From Balanoglossus misakiensis (lineage: Eukaryota > Hemichordata): 64,000 nt of DNA. The translations under genes and the position numbers were made by a program. Below the pieces are notes generated by a model. It saw only the letters and a program-made list of their open reading frames with translations. It ran no database searches and was not told the DNA's origin. The DNA is taken from the NCBI GenBank assembly GCA_040954595.2, contig CM082580.2, positions 3,224,001-3,288,000 of the forward strand, given 5' to 3'. Each line of letters begins with the position of its first letter. Positions within the stretch are counted from its first letter, which is position 1. Below are positions 32,766 to 44,402 of the stretch, piece after piece.

Positions 32766-35700
32766 TTCAACCTGTGGAAGAGGGACATTCCGCAGGTGTT
32801 GACACAGTTAGTCCCCCTCGTCAACAGAAAGCAGATTCATTACAAGTTCGATCTGGAGTGGAGGTGGTAGACCAATTGGTTGGACCATTGAACGAGACAT
32901 TGGTGGAAGTGAATGGCATTAAGTGTAGTACCCTGGTAGACACAGGTTCCCAAGTAACCACAGTGACCGAAGACTTCCTGCAGTCTCATCCTCAGCTATC
33001 CAGTAGAACATTGGAATCTGCAGACATTACTATTGAAGGGGCGGGAGGCCAGAGTGTTCCTCATTACGGTGTGACACGGTTAGACTTGACATTTCTTGGG
33101 CGGACATATAAGCAAGTACCGGTATTTGTTGTCCCACATACAGCGTATCGCAAGAAAGTGCCATTGTTGATTGGAACGAATGTGATACGTACTAGCCGCA
33201 ACGATTTGAGAGCCATACATGGACACTGCTACCATAGCCAAGTTAAACGGACATCAGAAGTATGGTATAGTGCCTATAGGCAAGTGGGGAAAACAGAGCT
33301 TGGTGGGAAGTCTGGATTGATAGGTCAAGCAAAATACAGGGGCCGTCGGCCCATGACTATACCACCAGGAGAAGAGGCCCACATTCCCTGTCGTGTGCCA
33401 AGGGGTCCCGCCAGGATGATGTACACTGCACTCATAGAAGGCCCGCAAACTCGATGTGTTCCAGATGGGTTGGCTATTGGCAGAGTACTAGCCGATATTG
33501 ACGGAGGACAGACAAGCGTAAGAGTTTGTAATTACTCGTCTAAGCCCCTGGTCATCTGGCCAAAGACCTGCGTTGCAGAGTTGCATGCTGTAGAGAGCGA
33601 GGATGACCTTCCAGCCCTCAGGGAACCCAGGAAATCAGACAAACATAAGCAAAACAGTACTAGACAGGGCAGGTCCAGGAACCGCAGAACAATGCAGTCC
33701 GGGCGTGATCATGCACCTCCACGACTGAGTCCACCCCAATGTCAGAGTACTACGCAGTCTGCATGGGATGGTATCCCTCCTGTCGATTCGAGTGGTGTAG
33801 CAGCAGATAACCTTGAACAGCTTCAAGCTTTAAAGGATCTCCTGCGGAAGAATGCCGATGTGTTCTCAAAACATTCTATGGACTACGGTAGAACGACTAC
33901 CATCCAGCACGAAATACCGCTTGTGGACAACCAGCCATTTCGGTTACCACACCGTAGAATACCCCCAACGCAGTACCAAGAGATCAAAGAGCATATTGCA
34001 GACATGGAGTCAGCGGGAGTGATTAGACCCAGCAAGAGCCCTTATGCGTCTCCCATCGTTATTGTGCGCAAAAAGGATGGCTCTCCCAGGATCTGTATCG
34101 ATTACCGTGAACTCAATAAACGTTCCATCAAAGATGCATTTCCCATGCCCCGTATTGATGATGCGCTGGAGGCCCTTGGGCAGGCAAAGTACTTCTCTAC
34201 GCTGGACCTTACCTCTGGATATTGGCAGATGGAGATTGCTGAAAAGGATAAGTACAAGACAGCATTCACAACCCCCATGGGACTCTTTGAGGCGAACCGA
34301 ATGCCTTTCGGTCTTACAAATGCACCAGCGTCGTTCTCCAGACTTATGACAGCTTGCTTGGGCGACCAGAACTTTTCCACAGTCATCATCTACCTGGATG
34401 ATATCATCATATTTTCCCGTACCTTTGATGAACACCTTACCAGACTCCAAATGGTGTTTGACCGACTACGTCAACACGGGTTGAAACTGAAACCCCAGAA
34501 GTGCAGCCTTCTGCAAAGGGAAGTAAGTTACCTGGGGCATCGAGTGTCGGCAGACGGTATCAGCACGGACCCAGAGAAATTGAAAGCTGTGAAAGAATGG
34601 CCCAGACCTAGAAACCGTAAGGACCTACTAAAGTACCTTGGCTTCACTGGGTACTACCGTCGGTTTATCAAGGGTTACAGCACCATAGCGGCGCCTCTGT
34701 ACCGTTTGACTTCGGGAGACCCCAGAAAGAAAGTGAAAGGAGGAAAGGCACCCAAGCCTGCCCCACCATTTGTCTGGTCCAGCGAGTGTGAGGACGCTTT
34801 TTGTTGTTTGAAGGATAAACTTTTGTCTGCTCCCATCCTTGGATACCCCGACTTCTCGAAGCCATTTGTCCTTCATACAGATGCATCCGGAGAAGGTCTA
34901 GGTGCTGTACTAGTCCAGAATCAGGAGGGCAGAGACAGAGTTATATCATATTGCAGCAGAGGATTGTCACCTTCAGAAACCAGATACCCTGCACATAAGT
35001 TAGAGTTTTTGTGCCTCAAATGGGCTATCACCGACAAACTGAGGGACTACCTTTACGGCAATTACTTTACTGTACTAACAGACAACAACCCCCTAATCTA
35101 CGTCATGTCCACCGCAAAATTGGATGCTACAGGCCAGCGGTGGGTTTCTCAGCTGTCCATGTTTAACTTTGATATCAAGTACAGGCCGGGCAAGAACAAC
35201 GCCAATGCGGATGGTCTCTCTAGGATGCCACGTGAAGAGGTTGCTCAACACTTCAAAGCCGTATGTAGTATGGTGAACAGCAAGGCCCTTGTGGATGGTG
35301 AGTCGAGACCAGAAGCGGCGGCCTCAGATGCCTTGCCCGGTATGACACCGTCAATGTTGAGACTGTGTCAAGAGGAAGACTCGTCAATTCAGAGAGCAGT
35401 TTTCCTGCGTAGCTCATCGAGAAAACCCAGCCAGAGGCAACTAAGGAGTGAATCCAAAGAGACAAGGCTGTTGCTCTACCAGTGGGACCGACTACAGGTC
35501 AAGGATGGCATACTGTACAGACAAGTTCGTCCACCTCAAGGAGCTGAAGTTTTCCAGATGGTTCTTCCATGTAAGTACCGAAGGGATGTCTTCCAGAAGC
35601 TACATAGTGAGATGGGACACCTTGGCCTGGACAAAACATTAGACCTCATACGTGCACGATTTTACTGGCCACAGATGTTTGTCCAGGTGAAGACGTGGTG

Positions 35701-37150
35701 TGAGCAGTGCACGCGCTGTTGCCTGAGGAAAACGGCGTCCAACATCCGGGCACCCCTTGTCAACATTAGAACTTCCGAGCCAATGGAACTAGTATGCATT
35801 GACTTCTTGACACTTGAGCCATCCAAAGGAGGCATAGAGAACATACTTGTGGTAACGGATCATTTCTCTCGTTACGCCCAGGCCTTCCCCACTCCAAACC
35901 AGAAGGCTTCAACTGTAGCTAGAATTCTTTGGAAGAATCTGATATGTCATTACGGCTTTCCACGTCGCCTTCATGCAGACCAGGGACGTAATTTCGAAAG
36001 CTCATTGATACGCGAGTTGTGTAGCATTACCAATACCGTGAAGAGTCATACCACACCATATCACCCCCAGGGAAATGGGATGACAGAGAGATTTAACCAA
36101 ACGCTTCTCAATATGCTTGGAACCCTGGATCCGTCCCAGAAAACCGACTGGAAAGAGCACGTTGAAACCTTGACCCATGCTTACAACTGTGCCAGGCATG
36201 AGTCCACGGGATACTCACCTTTCTTTCTCATGTTTGGGAGATGTCCACGCCTGCCAGTAGACCTTGTATTCAACACCTCATCGGACAAGGAAGAGCCAGT
36301 CGAGTATTCAGACTATGTTGACGCACTCAGAGAGCGGTTGAAGATCGCCTACAGAGAAGCAAGTGCCAATGCAGATGAAGCAAGACAAAGGCAGAAGAAG
36401 CAGTATGATAGTAAGGCAAAGGCAGAGAGCCTGTCCCCCGGCGATAGAGTCCTGGTACAGCTGAAAGAGACAGGCAAACACAAAATAGGGGACCGGTGGG
36501 AAACAACACCCTATATCGTAGTGAAGAAACAACCAGACATTCCCGTCTATGTGGTTAAGTCTGAGATAGAGGACAGAGAGAAAACAGTGCATCGCAACAT
36601 GCTCAAGTTATGCTCATTCCTACCAGTGGAGTCTGGAGGTCAGCCAACCAGGCCAGTGGTGGGTGGTGCCAGCGGTCCAGTCACTTGTGCCACTGCTGGG
36701 GGGACCGACTGTGATTCAGAGGCCGAAGGAGACATGGTAGAATTGGTAGCCGAGCCAGAACTCACAGGGCTGACCCCTACGGAAGAACCCGCAGTTGCAG
36801 TCCAGCCTAAAGGGATCAGCAGCCCAGAACCATTGACAGCCCAGATGCCGACCACCGGTTATACACCAGATAACCATATATCAGTGACACCATCCACTTG
36901 TACTCCTGGTGCACCGGATGCTTCCACACAAGGGCAACACCAGTCATCCAAGGATAATCCCGCCACTATACATACACCGCCAACCGATCACAGCAACACC
37001 CTGGAACAGCCAGAGACAACACCTCGCCGATATCCACAAAGACAGCGGAGACCACCCGACAGATTAGGATCTTATATTTTATCCATAGTTGCCAGAGCTA
37101 CAGGACATACTCACCCAGAACAATGTGTGGGACCTATGATCGAGGTTTAA
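32687..37150 (+). CDS. pol: Retrotransposon Pol polyprotein (PR-RT-RNaseH-IN)
   Basis: The open frame is -1 relative to gag. Counting from the ATG at 32687 (probably not a real start; translation most likely enters by frameshifting at 32756-32762), the aspartic protease has LVDTGS at about residue 83. The reverse transcriptase has YLDD at about 569, RNase H has HTDAS with Asp at about 732, and the integrase has an H-H-C-C zinc site (first His about 973, WCEQC about 1005) and a D,D-35-E triad at about Asp1039, Asp1098 and Glu1134. The C-terminal tail is Thr/Pro-rich and ends near a basic PQRQRRPP. All key residues are present and there is no internal stop, so the enzyme set looks functional. 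The stop is at 37148-37150. Confidence 0.94.
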   Translation: MLFQTHPEVQGITQWCWTSYSYTFKLVQPVEEGHSAGVDTVSPPRQQKADSLQVRSGVEVVDQLVGPLNETLVEVNGIKCSTLVDTGSQVTTVTEDFLQSHPQLSSRTLESADITIEGAGGQSVPHYGVTRLDLTFLGRTYKQVPVFVVPHTAYRKKVPLLIGTNVIRTSRNDLRAIHGHCYHSQVKRTSEVWYSAYRQVGKTELGGKSGLIGQAKYRGRRPMTIPPGEEAHIPCRVPRGPARMMYTALIEGPQTRCVPDGLAIGRVLADIDGGQTSVRVCNYSSKPLVIWPKTCVAELHAVESEDDLPALREPRKSDKHKQNSTRQGRSRNRRTMQSGRDHAPPRLSPPQCQSTTQSAWDGIPPVDSSGVAADNLEQLQALKDLLRKNADVFSKHSMDYGRTTTIQHEIPLVDNQPFRLPHRRIPPTQYQEIKEHIADMESAGVIRPSKSPYASPIVIVRKKDGSPRICIDYRELNKRSIKDAFPMPRIDDALEALGQAKYFSTLDLTSGYWQMEIAEKDKYKTAFTTPMGLFEANRMPFGLTNAPASFSRLMTACLGDQNFSTVIIYLDDIIIFSRTFDEHLTRLQMVFDRLRQHGLKLKPQKCSLLQREVSYLGHRVSADGISTDPEKLKAVKEWPRPRNRKDLLKYLGFTGYYRRFIKGYSTIAAPLYRLTSGDPRKKVKGGKAPKPAPPFVWSSECEDAFCCLKDKLLSAPILGYPDFSKPFVLHTDASGEGLGAVLVQNQEGRDRVISYCSRGLSPSETRYPAHKLEFLCLKWAITDKLRDYLYGNYFTVLTDNNPLIYVMSTAKLDATGQRWVSQLSMFNFDIKYRPGKNNANADGLSRMPREEVAQHFKAVCSMVNSKALVDGESRPEAAASDALPGMTPSMLRLCQEEDSSIQRAVFLRSSSRKPSQRQLRSESKETRLLLYQWDRLQVKDGILYRQVRPPQGAEVFQMVLPCKYRRDVFQKLHSEMGHLGLDKTLDLIRARFYWPQMFVQVKTWCEQCTRCCLRKTASNIRAPLVNIRTSEPMELVCIDFLTLEPSKGGIENILVVTDHFSRYAQAFPTPNQKASTVARILWKNLICHYGFPRRLHADQGRNFESSLIRELCSITNTVKSHTTPYHPQGNGMTERFNQTLLNMLGTLDPSQKTDWKEHVETLTHAYNCARHESTGYSPFFLMFGRCPRLPVDLVFNTSSDKEEPVEYSDYVDALRERLKIAYREASANADEARQRQKKQYDSKAKAESLSPGDRVLVQLKETGKHKIGDRWETTPYIVVKKQPDIPVYVVKSEIEDREKTVHRNMLKLCSFLPVESGGQPTRPVVGGASGPVTCATAGGTDCDSEAEGDMVELVAEPELTGLTPTEEPAVAVQPKGISSPEPLTAQMPTTGYTPDNHISVTPSTCTPGAPDASTQGQHQSSKDNPATIHTPPTDHSNTLEQPETTPRRYPQRQRRPPDRLGSYILSIVARATGHTHPEQCVGPMIEV
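32756..32815 (+). promoter_or_regulatory. -1 ribosomal frameshift signal at the gag-pol junction
   Basis: T-TTA-AAC in the gag frame (32756-32762) is an ideal X-XXY-YYZ slippery heptamer just before the gag TAG. After an 8-nt spacer, CCTGTGGAA (32771-32779) can pair with TTCCGCAGG (32788-32796), nine pairs including one G-U. The 8-nt loop has GGGAC (32782-32786), complementary to GTCCC at 32811-32815, which would give an H-type pseudoknot. Confidence 0.85.
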
Positions 37151-37261
37151 ATCAGTTTCATGTAGATCACAACAAAAACAAATTCTTTGAAATGTTCGCG
37201 TTATTGTTAAATTTTTGATGAAAAAAAAAAAAAAAAAACGTTGAGGACACCGTTTCCCAAA
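37151..37261 (+). other. Retrotransposon 3' untranslated segment
   Basis: Short non-coding stretch after pol with an A tract of about 18 bases (about 37220-37238), leading into the polypurine tract. Confidence 0.7.
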
Positions 37262-37272
37262 CAGGGGGAGAG
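37262..37272 (+). other. Polypurine tract
   Basis: CAGGGGGAGAG lies immediately before TGTCGCC of the 3' LTR. This is the expected primer site for plus-strand DNA synthesis, and it fixes the true LTR start. Confidence 0.85.
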
Positions 37273-38074
37273 TGTCGCCGGGAGTTTTTCCACTTTTACC
37301 CGGGCAGTACTTTTCTATTGTTGAGATCATTGCCATGCATAGCGCCCTCACGAGCCTGCAGGGGGAGAACGTCCTACATCATGGCGTCCCTCACCATGCA
37401 GGCAAGTGTATTTGTAGCGTCCAGATTTCTATCGAATATTTTCTATGTAAAGGTTGGCATCCATGCCCCATGTTATACCACGGACAAAAGTAACATTTTG
37501 AGAACACTCGTTGAAAGTTTCAGTGTTTGATGTTGGATATTTTTCATGGTTCTTCCAGTTTTATTCCACTCTGTACTTACCATTTGTAGGCTTGTGTGCA
37601 GTGCCTATTGTCGTGCATGTTATTCCCATGTGTCAGTTCCTGACCATTTCGTACTTACCTGCCAATATATCGTTGTTCAGTGGTTTCCATACAATTTAAA
37701 CAAACAGATATGACTACCTTTGGTATATCAAGCTATTTTATTTAGTGTTTTCAGAGTTTTGTAAGCTTCACACAGGCCATGTAGTGCGTCACATGACTAG
37801 ACACCCTAGCTTACTGTGGATTGTTGAAACCCCATTTATTGAACCCATAACTCAGTGTACGTTCTTTTCCCTCCTACATCATGGCGTCCCTCACCATGCA
37901 GGCGATGCGGAAGAAAATAAAACAAGCAATGTGAAGCCATAACTGGTGTCGGCTGAGTTTATTATGTGTGAGCGGTACTGTGACACTGATCAACAGAAAA
38001 TAACGCAACGCAATGACAATAAGACAGAACTATTGAAGTACAGAACTATTGAAGTACAGAAAATCAGTGCCACA
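37273..38074 (+). repeat. 3' LTR
   Basis: 802 bp from TGTCGCCGGGAG to GTGCCACA. Its last 766 bp equal the 5' LTR by eye. AATAAA at 37917-37922 is the likely transcript-end signal. It carries the same internal 32-bp direct repeat, at 37372-37403 and 37872-37903. Confidence 0.92.
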
Positions 38075-38251
38075 ATTAATTGCATTTATCTTTGTTGCAT
38101 ACAAAAACATAGACACATGACAACAGGCTATATTGTACTCCATTTCTAAATTGCTCAAGATCCCTTTTTACCAGTAGCAGTAAGTGACATACCAGTACAA
38201 CAGGTAACTTCCATGGCAAGATACAACTAAAAGTGAGAACTTCACAAATAA

Positions 38252-38463
38252 TACTGTAAAACACTTTATTTTCGCGAGTTGAAATTTTCCCGATATCGAG
38301 AGAGGCCACTGTTTCGCGAGTATTAATTTTCGCGTTCTCTTATTTCATTCACTGTATCGTTATCTTCAAAAAAAAATTATGTGATTTTTTATTTTCATGC
38401 TATTTTGGCTCTCGCGTCTTTGGCGAAAATTTATTGCTCACGAAAATAAAGTGTTTTACAGTA
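38252..38463. mobile_element. MITE family A, full copy
   Basis: It begins TACTGTAAAACAC and ends GTGTTTTACAGTA, with the same internal GGCCACTGTTTCGCGAG block as the other copies. It lies about 180 bp beyond the 3' LTR of the gypsy element, so it is a separate insertion. Confidence 0.85.
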
Positions 38464-39506
38464 TAGTACAAAGATTAAATTTTCAAATATTGTGGAGATA
38501 GATTATAATTTTGTGGAGTGTCTATGGGCATGAAAATATTAAATATGTGCTTGGAGAATGATGAAAAAACATATGATAAACTTCAAATGATCAACTGGAA
38601 AGATCACTGCTGTCTCCAACTGGTTATAGTTAAAAGTTCATTGTTGGGTAGAGCAGTCAAAATGTATTAAGGGGTCTGAATTCAAGTCTCCTCTGGGCGG
38701 CTCAGTTGTTTTTACTCACAAAATTTCCACTTGGCTTGTTGAATTTGGTACTCCTCAAATTTACAGCAAAACAGAGTTCTTTCTACATGGTGGATTTGGT
38801 AAATCACTGGTTTTTGTGACAGTCTATTCATATTATCTGGATATATGCAAAGTGTGGATTTAGAGAACATGCAAACAGCTTAAATTGGACAACCATGCTC
38901 CCCTTTAAAATGAAAACTGACCAGTAATTATAATTATAATGTTTATATAGAGTTGGACATAAAGTTGTGCATAGCTTAAAATGTGAAATGCACTTTTTGT
39001 TCACTCTGCCAAGATTCGAAATGCGCTAGTCAAATGGCTGTCTTCATGGAGTTGAAAACGTGATCTGATATTGAATATTTTTTGCGTGCTCCATTTAATT
39101 TCAACACACTACAGACACTGTATCACTGGCAAGTTTGACGAAAATAAATGACTACTACAATTCTCTCCATGCTGTCTAGAAAATGCACGCACATGTACCA
39201 TACTGTCTCCCTGAACAGTCCATGAAATAATACCCAGCGGCATCTTTATATTCACAAGACAGCCTCACAAATTTGAAACTGCACACAACACCACATCTGT
39301 CACAATCAATTTTTTGGTTTTCATGGTGATGTGTTCAAATCCTCTGAGTCACCCTTTCCTTTCAATGAGAATATAGTGTGTAGGACTCTATACATGTTTC
39401 AGTAATGGGACTAGATATACATGTTATGGTAATATTGGCGTTATATCTAGGAGTGGCAAACATAATCCAGTTGACCTATTGGAGGTCATCAATGAAACAC
39501 TCAAGG

Positions 39507-39716
39507 TACTGTAAAACACTTTATTTTTTACAAGTTGAAATTCGTGATATCGAGAGAGGCCACTGTTTTGCGAGTATTTATTTTCGCGTTCTCTTATATC
39601 ATTCACTGTATCGTTATCTTCAAAAATAGTTTACACAACTTTTTATTTTCACGCTATTTTGGCTCTCGCGTATTTCGCGAAAATTTATTGCTCGCGAAAA
39701 TAAAATGTTTTACAGT
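39507..39716. mobile_element. MITE family A, full copy
   Basis: It begins TACTGTAAAACAC and ends ATGTTTTACAGT. The left arm has lost its CGCGAG core (it reads TTTTTTACAAG), while the right arm keeps CTCGCGAAAATAAAA. The internal sequence matches the copy at 38252. Confidence 0.85.
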
Positions 39717-40472
39717 TTATCTTCAGGGAATGTTAGTCATGCATACTACCGATGTACTTTCATCCCCTCCCCCTAAAAAAGAAAGATGAAAGTAATGTAC
39801 ATGTACAATATTATTGAGATTACCCACAATTCTCACTGATTTGTATTGTTGAAGGTCACAAGCACTTTACCATCTAAATTGTATTTTAATTTAAGTACAA
39901 GTGCGTTTTCTAGCAAACATTTCTATATAGTCACAGAGGCCATAAAGTTCCAGATTTAATGCAGTAACTTTAAATTGCCACATTTTGGGGAAACATGGAC
40001 AAATAAATTCTCTGTATGTCTTTTGGAAAAAAAAAGAAACAATTATCCCTTGTCAATTTTGTTTCCTCCTTTCCTTTGCACTTTAGTGTGGCTCATCAAA
40101 TTGAAAATGTTTCTAAAATTCCTGTAACGCATCTCCAAATAAGAGCCTATGGGAATTCTTTGAGCAATGCAGATGGTGCAAATCAGAATGAATCATAGGA
40201 TTGTTAGTTCTGTATGACAGGATGTAATTTTGTGTGGAGTTCGTGTTTAGCAATAGATCACTCAATACCCATACAATGGCACTGAGACAATCACGGCCAG
40301 ATATTTGGAAGAACATTGATTGCAAATGAAGTGTATAGTTGGAATAAGTGAAACTTGTACTAACATGACAGTCTGAAATTATAACAAAACATGGACCCGT
40401 AATGGTTTGTAAACTGATCATTATCTCTGAGCTACTACATTCAGACTTCTCCATCTGCTTACCAGTGTTCCA

Positions 40473-40660
40473 ATTGTGGCTGCCTTAAATAGGTTTTCAC
40501 TTTGCGCTAGGGGGTCAAATCACATTGCATTCTGGGCGAAAAGTCGACAACCCACTGCAGTAAGAGATAGAAGAAAATTTATTGTATTTCTTGACTTCCT
40601 ATGGTCAAACATGTCTGTCTTTTGTAGTTAGCATATTAAACTCATTACACCTTTTTCACA
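40473..40660. repeat. Dispersed repeat family D, copy 2
   Basis: It matches 3515-3715 in the same orientation, including CTAGGGGGTCAAATCACATT and AAAAGTCGACAACC. Copy 1 has an extra ATAATAATT inside. Confidence 0.7.
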
Positions 40661-41788
40661 TTTTGTTATCTTTTTCTGCTAAAAAGTTTCAAAATGACCC
40701 ATCATCACTTTAGCTATAAATGAACTCCCAAAAATCAGCCATCTTGGAATTGTGTCGACCATATGAGATTTTCATCACTCACTTAGGTAGCTTAAAACCT
40801 ATTCAAGGTAGGGAGAATTGTGGATGATTTGCATGAAAGGCAAAAATCTATAGGGTGAGTAGGACAGCACACAGCTGTGTGATTTATAATTGGTGCCTGC
40901 AAGTCTTGCTTCAATGAACAACACTATATCAGGGAAGACACGAGGGACAACTTGTACACATCCCAAAGGAGTGATTCTTCAGATCCGTCTACTTACAAAG
41001 GGATCAGAAAACTGAGATTCCATCCTTCATCCACAATGTGGAAGTCTGTCAGAAATTGATAAATGCAAACAAGGTACACCTTGCATTCCGATGGTGTTGA
41101 TAACAAAACTGTAATTGCCGCATGATAGTGTGGCACAAATCGAAATTACAGATCCAGTTTCTTGTCCATTTAACCTCTCTGGTTTTAGATTCATTTGAAA
41201 TTTCTGAAGGTTATTAAAAAATTAATCAGTTTGATGGAATTGACTGACATACAAATTGATGAACCTAGTCCATGTATGATAGAATGAAATCAGTCCAGGA
41301 ATATCTGCAAAATGACTTTGAAAATGGTTTAAACAAAAGTATTGAAGCCCTATGGTACATAACATTTTGCAGTTTTGTTTAACTTAAAATAATTTCAAAT
41401 TCTCTTTGATATTCCTTGGTAATATATACTTTGTTATAAAGGGTGGCGGTCTTCATGCCTTCAGTTGGTACAAGTGTAACTGCTACAGTGTACTTCATTG
41501 CAAACACTGTGTCCTTACTTTTTATCAAAATTCCATGTAATTTTTATAATACTCAGGTTGGTAGGGTCTCTTCTGAACAGTGGGAATAATGTCGATGGTG
41601 TGCTTATAAACAAGATGTCCAGACGAACCTCCCCTTTTAATAAGCCATTTTTGTGACACTACAGTATCATATTCATCACATCACATCACACTTCCCATAA
41701 CACCGTCACAAAGTACCATACTTAGATAACTTGGACCTAGATAGGGAGTTCTTTATTATGAGCAATTCCTAAGTAGACATGTTCGTTG

Positions 41789-41809
41789 GGGGGGGGGGGG
41801 GGGGGGGGG
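41789..41809 (+). repeat. G homopolymer tract
   Basis: About 21 consecutive G; its length is error-prone in most assemblies. Confidence 0.9.
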
Positions 41810-42125
41810 TGCGACTCCACCTTGTTTTGAGTGAAACTTGTGTCTGTTCATGAGTATTGTGGACCTAGTCGGAAATAAATCATTTGTTGTTGAACTATTA
41901 TACATCTTGCCAATACATCACATGAATCACAAACATTCATACAGTCAAACTACATGACTCTTTGTAATCTCGTAGTAATTCATATTTTATCATATCATGG
42001 CATAAACAGGTGAACATGCACCAAGTAGTGTCAGCTGACACAGTTGACCTCAATAATGACAATATCAGAGATAGAAATTAAACCAAAATGAAGCATGATA
42101 ATAACATTACAGAATCTGCATGCCA

Positions 42126-42467
42126 TTAAAGGGACAAAATCTCTCTCTCGCTGCCCCTTTTCCATTAATTATGTTTGATACAAGACACTGTTTATGTTAA
42201 TGTAGTATATTAACATAAACGTTCAACCACACACAACTTCCAGCCCGCTTGTATGATATGAGATAAAAAAACTCACCCAAAATGAATAAATGGTAGAGAA
42301 CGATTATTCATTTTGGCAAGTTTTTCACTCTTGTGTCTACAAGTGAAATGGAAGTTGTGTGTGGTTGAACGTTGATTCACTATATATCCACATGTTGAAC
42401 AACATAAACGGTGTCTTGTATCAACATTAATGGAAAAAGGGCAGCGAGAGAGACTTTGTCCCTTTAA
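42126..42467. mobile_element. MITE family B (TTAA-type), full copy
   Basis: The ends are TTAAAGGGACAAAATCTC and GAGACTTTGTCCCTTTAA. The central foldback and the TTTGATACAAGACAC blocks match the 7941 copy. Confidence 0.8.
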
Positions 42468-43381
42468 CATTGTCACTAGCAGCTATTATCATTATCTCAC
42501 TACACCACTGGCGGCTAATTAACTTTTTTCCAGAATGTGGATTTTACACTGTATACATCTGACACATGTTAAAAATTTCTGGAAAAATAAACTTACATAA
42601 AATATGATAAAATTAAGCTTCTTTTTGATTGTCCATACGCTTGTGACCATTGAATCTATCAACATCAACTTCGATTAATTTGTTCATTTGTCCCTTAAAC
42701 AGACAATCACTGCTTCCAATACACAGTCCCCTTTGTTTATGAGGTATTTTTTTCATTGTCATGCACATATTGCTGGCTGATGTCCAGTGCTCAAGACAAC
42801 CAGCTTGATCTCCCAAATCAATGTAAATGTGGTATTTTATACACTGAGATATTAAAGGCAAATGAAAAATAAATTGTGTGGTTCTGATAACCTGACCTGT
42901 TTTAAATCGCCGACGGTCGACTTTTTACGGGTTTTCGGAAGTTTAAAAAAAGAGTAATTGCCTCTATAAAACACAGAAAAAGCAAATAACTAAATAAATA
43001 AATATTTGGAATGACATGACATTATAAGCAGAAGACATTTTCTTATAAATAAAAAAAATGACAATGACTCTATTTCTGAAAAGCATGTTATTGGAACCAC
43101 ACAATTTTTTTTCCTTCATTTCTTAAATGTTTTCTGGAAAACTTTGACTTGTAAGTACATGTTCAATGGGACAGTATATAATGAAATTGAGTATACACAT
43201 TTCCTTTATTTTCTCCACTTCAGAAATTCTACTTGATTTCTGTTGTTGTTTTTCTTTGGATGACTTTATATGTGATATCCAAACACACTCACATACATAT
43301 TCCATAACCTTGATGTGACCATAGCAGATTCAATCCGGTGTATAACCCTGGCAACTGCTTGCTTTTAACCAAGTAAATAAA

Positions 43382-43595
43382 TACTGTAAAACAGGTTATT
43401 TTCGCGAGCAATAAATTTTCGCGAAATACGCGAGAGCCAAAACAACACGAAAATAAAAAGTCGCGTAAAAATGTTTTTCAGAGATAACTTTGCAGTTAGT
43501 AAAATACAAGAACGCGAAAATTAACCCTCGCGTAACAGTTGCCTGTTTTGATATCGCGAAAATGTCCTGTCGCGAAAATTACCCGTTTTACAGTA
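43382..43595. mobile_element. MITE family A, full copy
   Basis: It begins TACTGTAAAACAGG and ends CCGTTTTACAGTA. Several substitutions (for example GTTGCCTGTTTTGATATC in place of GTGGCCTCTCTCGATATC) make it one of the more divergent copies. Confidence 0.8.
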
Positions 43596-44207
43596 TAGGT
43601 TTCAAGAATATCTGTATTTCTCCCAGTAAGAGTCCCAGCTTAAAGGCAACAGCCCAGCTCCCATTTTATGATGAATTTTCTAGGTTTATATCCTGTCACG
43701 AGCCATGGATTGTAGATTTTTATGGCTGAACTATACCACTGACATATGGCACATGCAGGAAGCACTGATGTTTGTCTGCATTTTTTTAGTATTTTCTTGT
43801 CATCTTATACATTTTGTACGTAATTGATCACTGTTAGTTGTGAATATAAAAAGCCTGTGTATACTTCAACAGCAAATCTGCCATACGACAATTTACAAAT
43901 GTACTGGCAAGAGCAAGGCAATGTTTAAGCCCATGGTCTCTCAGTGGGAGAAATACAGTATCATTACCCAAAAAAATTGAAACTGGGAGTGCCAAATTTT
44001 ATGGTTCCAGACTGCAATTAAAATAATTTATGTACCACACATAAACCAACAAGATACAAAATAAATTTTATATTCACAGAGTTAAAATTAATCAATAGGC
44101 AACATGTTTAATGTACTTTTAGGGCACCACCTGAGAACTATACCATTGTATAAGTCAGTCAATGAAAAGCAATATCAGCAAAATTGTACTTGGGATGTGG
44201 TACTGGA

Positions 44208-44402
44208 TTAAAGGTATATGGTCACCTCTAATTTACATATACCTATATATGGTAAAAGGGCATGATTGTCTAAGTGTCCAAATGACTATGTGGTGGCATG
44301 TTTTCTTTAATGTGTCACCCACTGAAAAACTGTGATTGGCTATATTTGAATTTTCCATGGTAACAGTGGTTAAATTTGCATAGGTGACCGTATACCTTTA
44401 AG
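44208..44402. mobile_element. MITE family C (TTAA-type), copy 2
   Basis: The ends read TTAAAGGTATATGGTCACC and GGTGACCGTATACCTTTAA. The interior CACCCACTGAAAAACTG and GATTGGCTATA match copy 1, confirming a dispersed family. Confidence 0.8.

Larger units (their letters stand above)
30335..38074 (+). mobile_element. Complete Ty3/gypsy-class LTR retrotransposon
   Basis: The order is 5' LTR, primer-binding site, gag, pol (protease, reverse transcriptase, RNase H, integrase), polypurine tract, 3' LTR. RNase H before integrase places it in Ty3/gypsy (Metaviridae-type) rather than Ty1/copia. There is no env-like frame and no chromodomain is apparent. Both frames are open and the LTRs look identical over 766 bp, so it is a young insertion that may be active. 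I see no matching target-site duplication: GAACGTT stands left and ATTAATT right. The first about 36 bp of the two LTRs differ, which suggests rearrangement at the left edge. Confidence 0.95.

Noticed and set aside
34010-34450. 146-residue minus-strand ORF within pol
   Set aside because: Antisense of the reverse-transcriptase region; no independent support.
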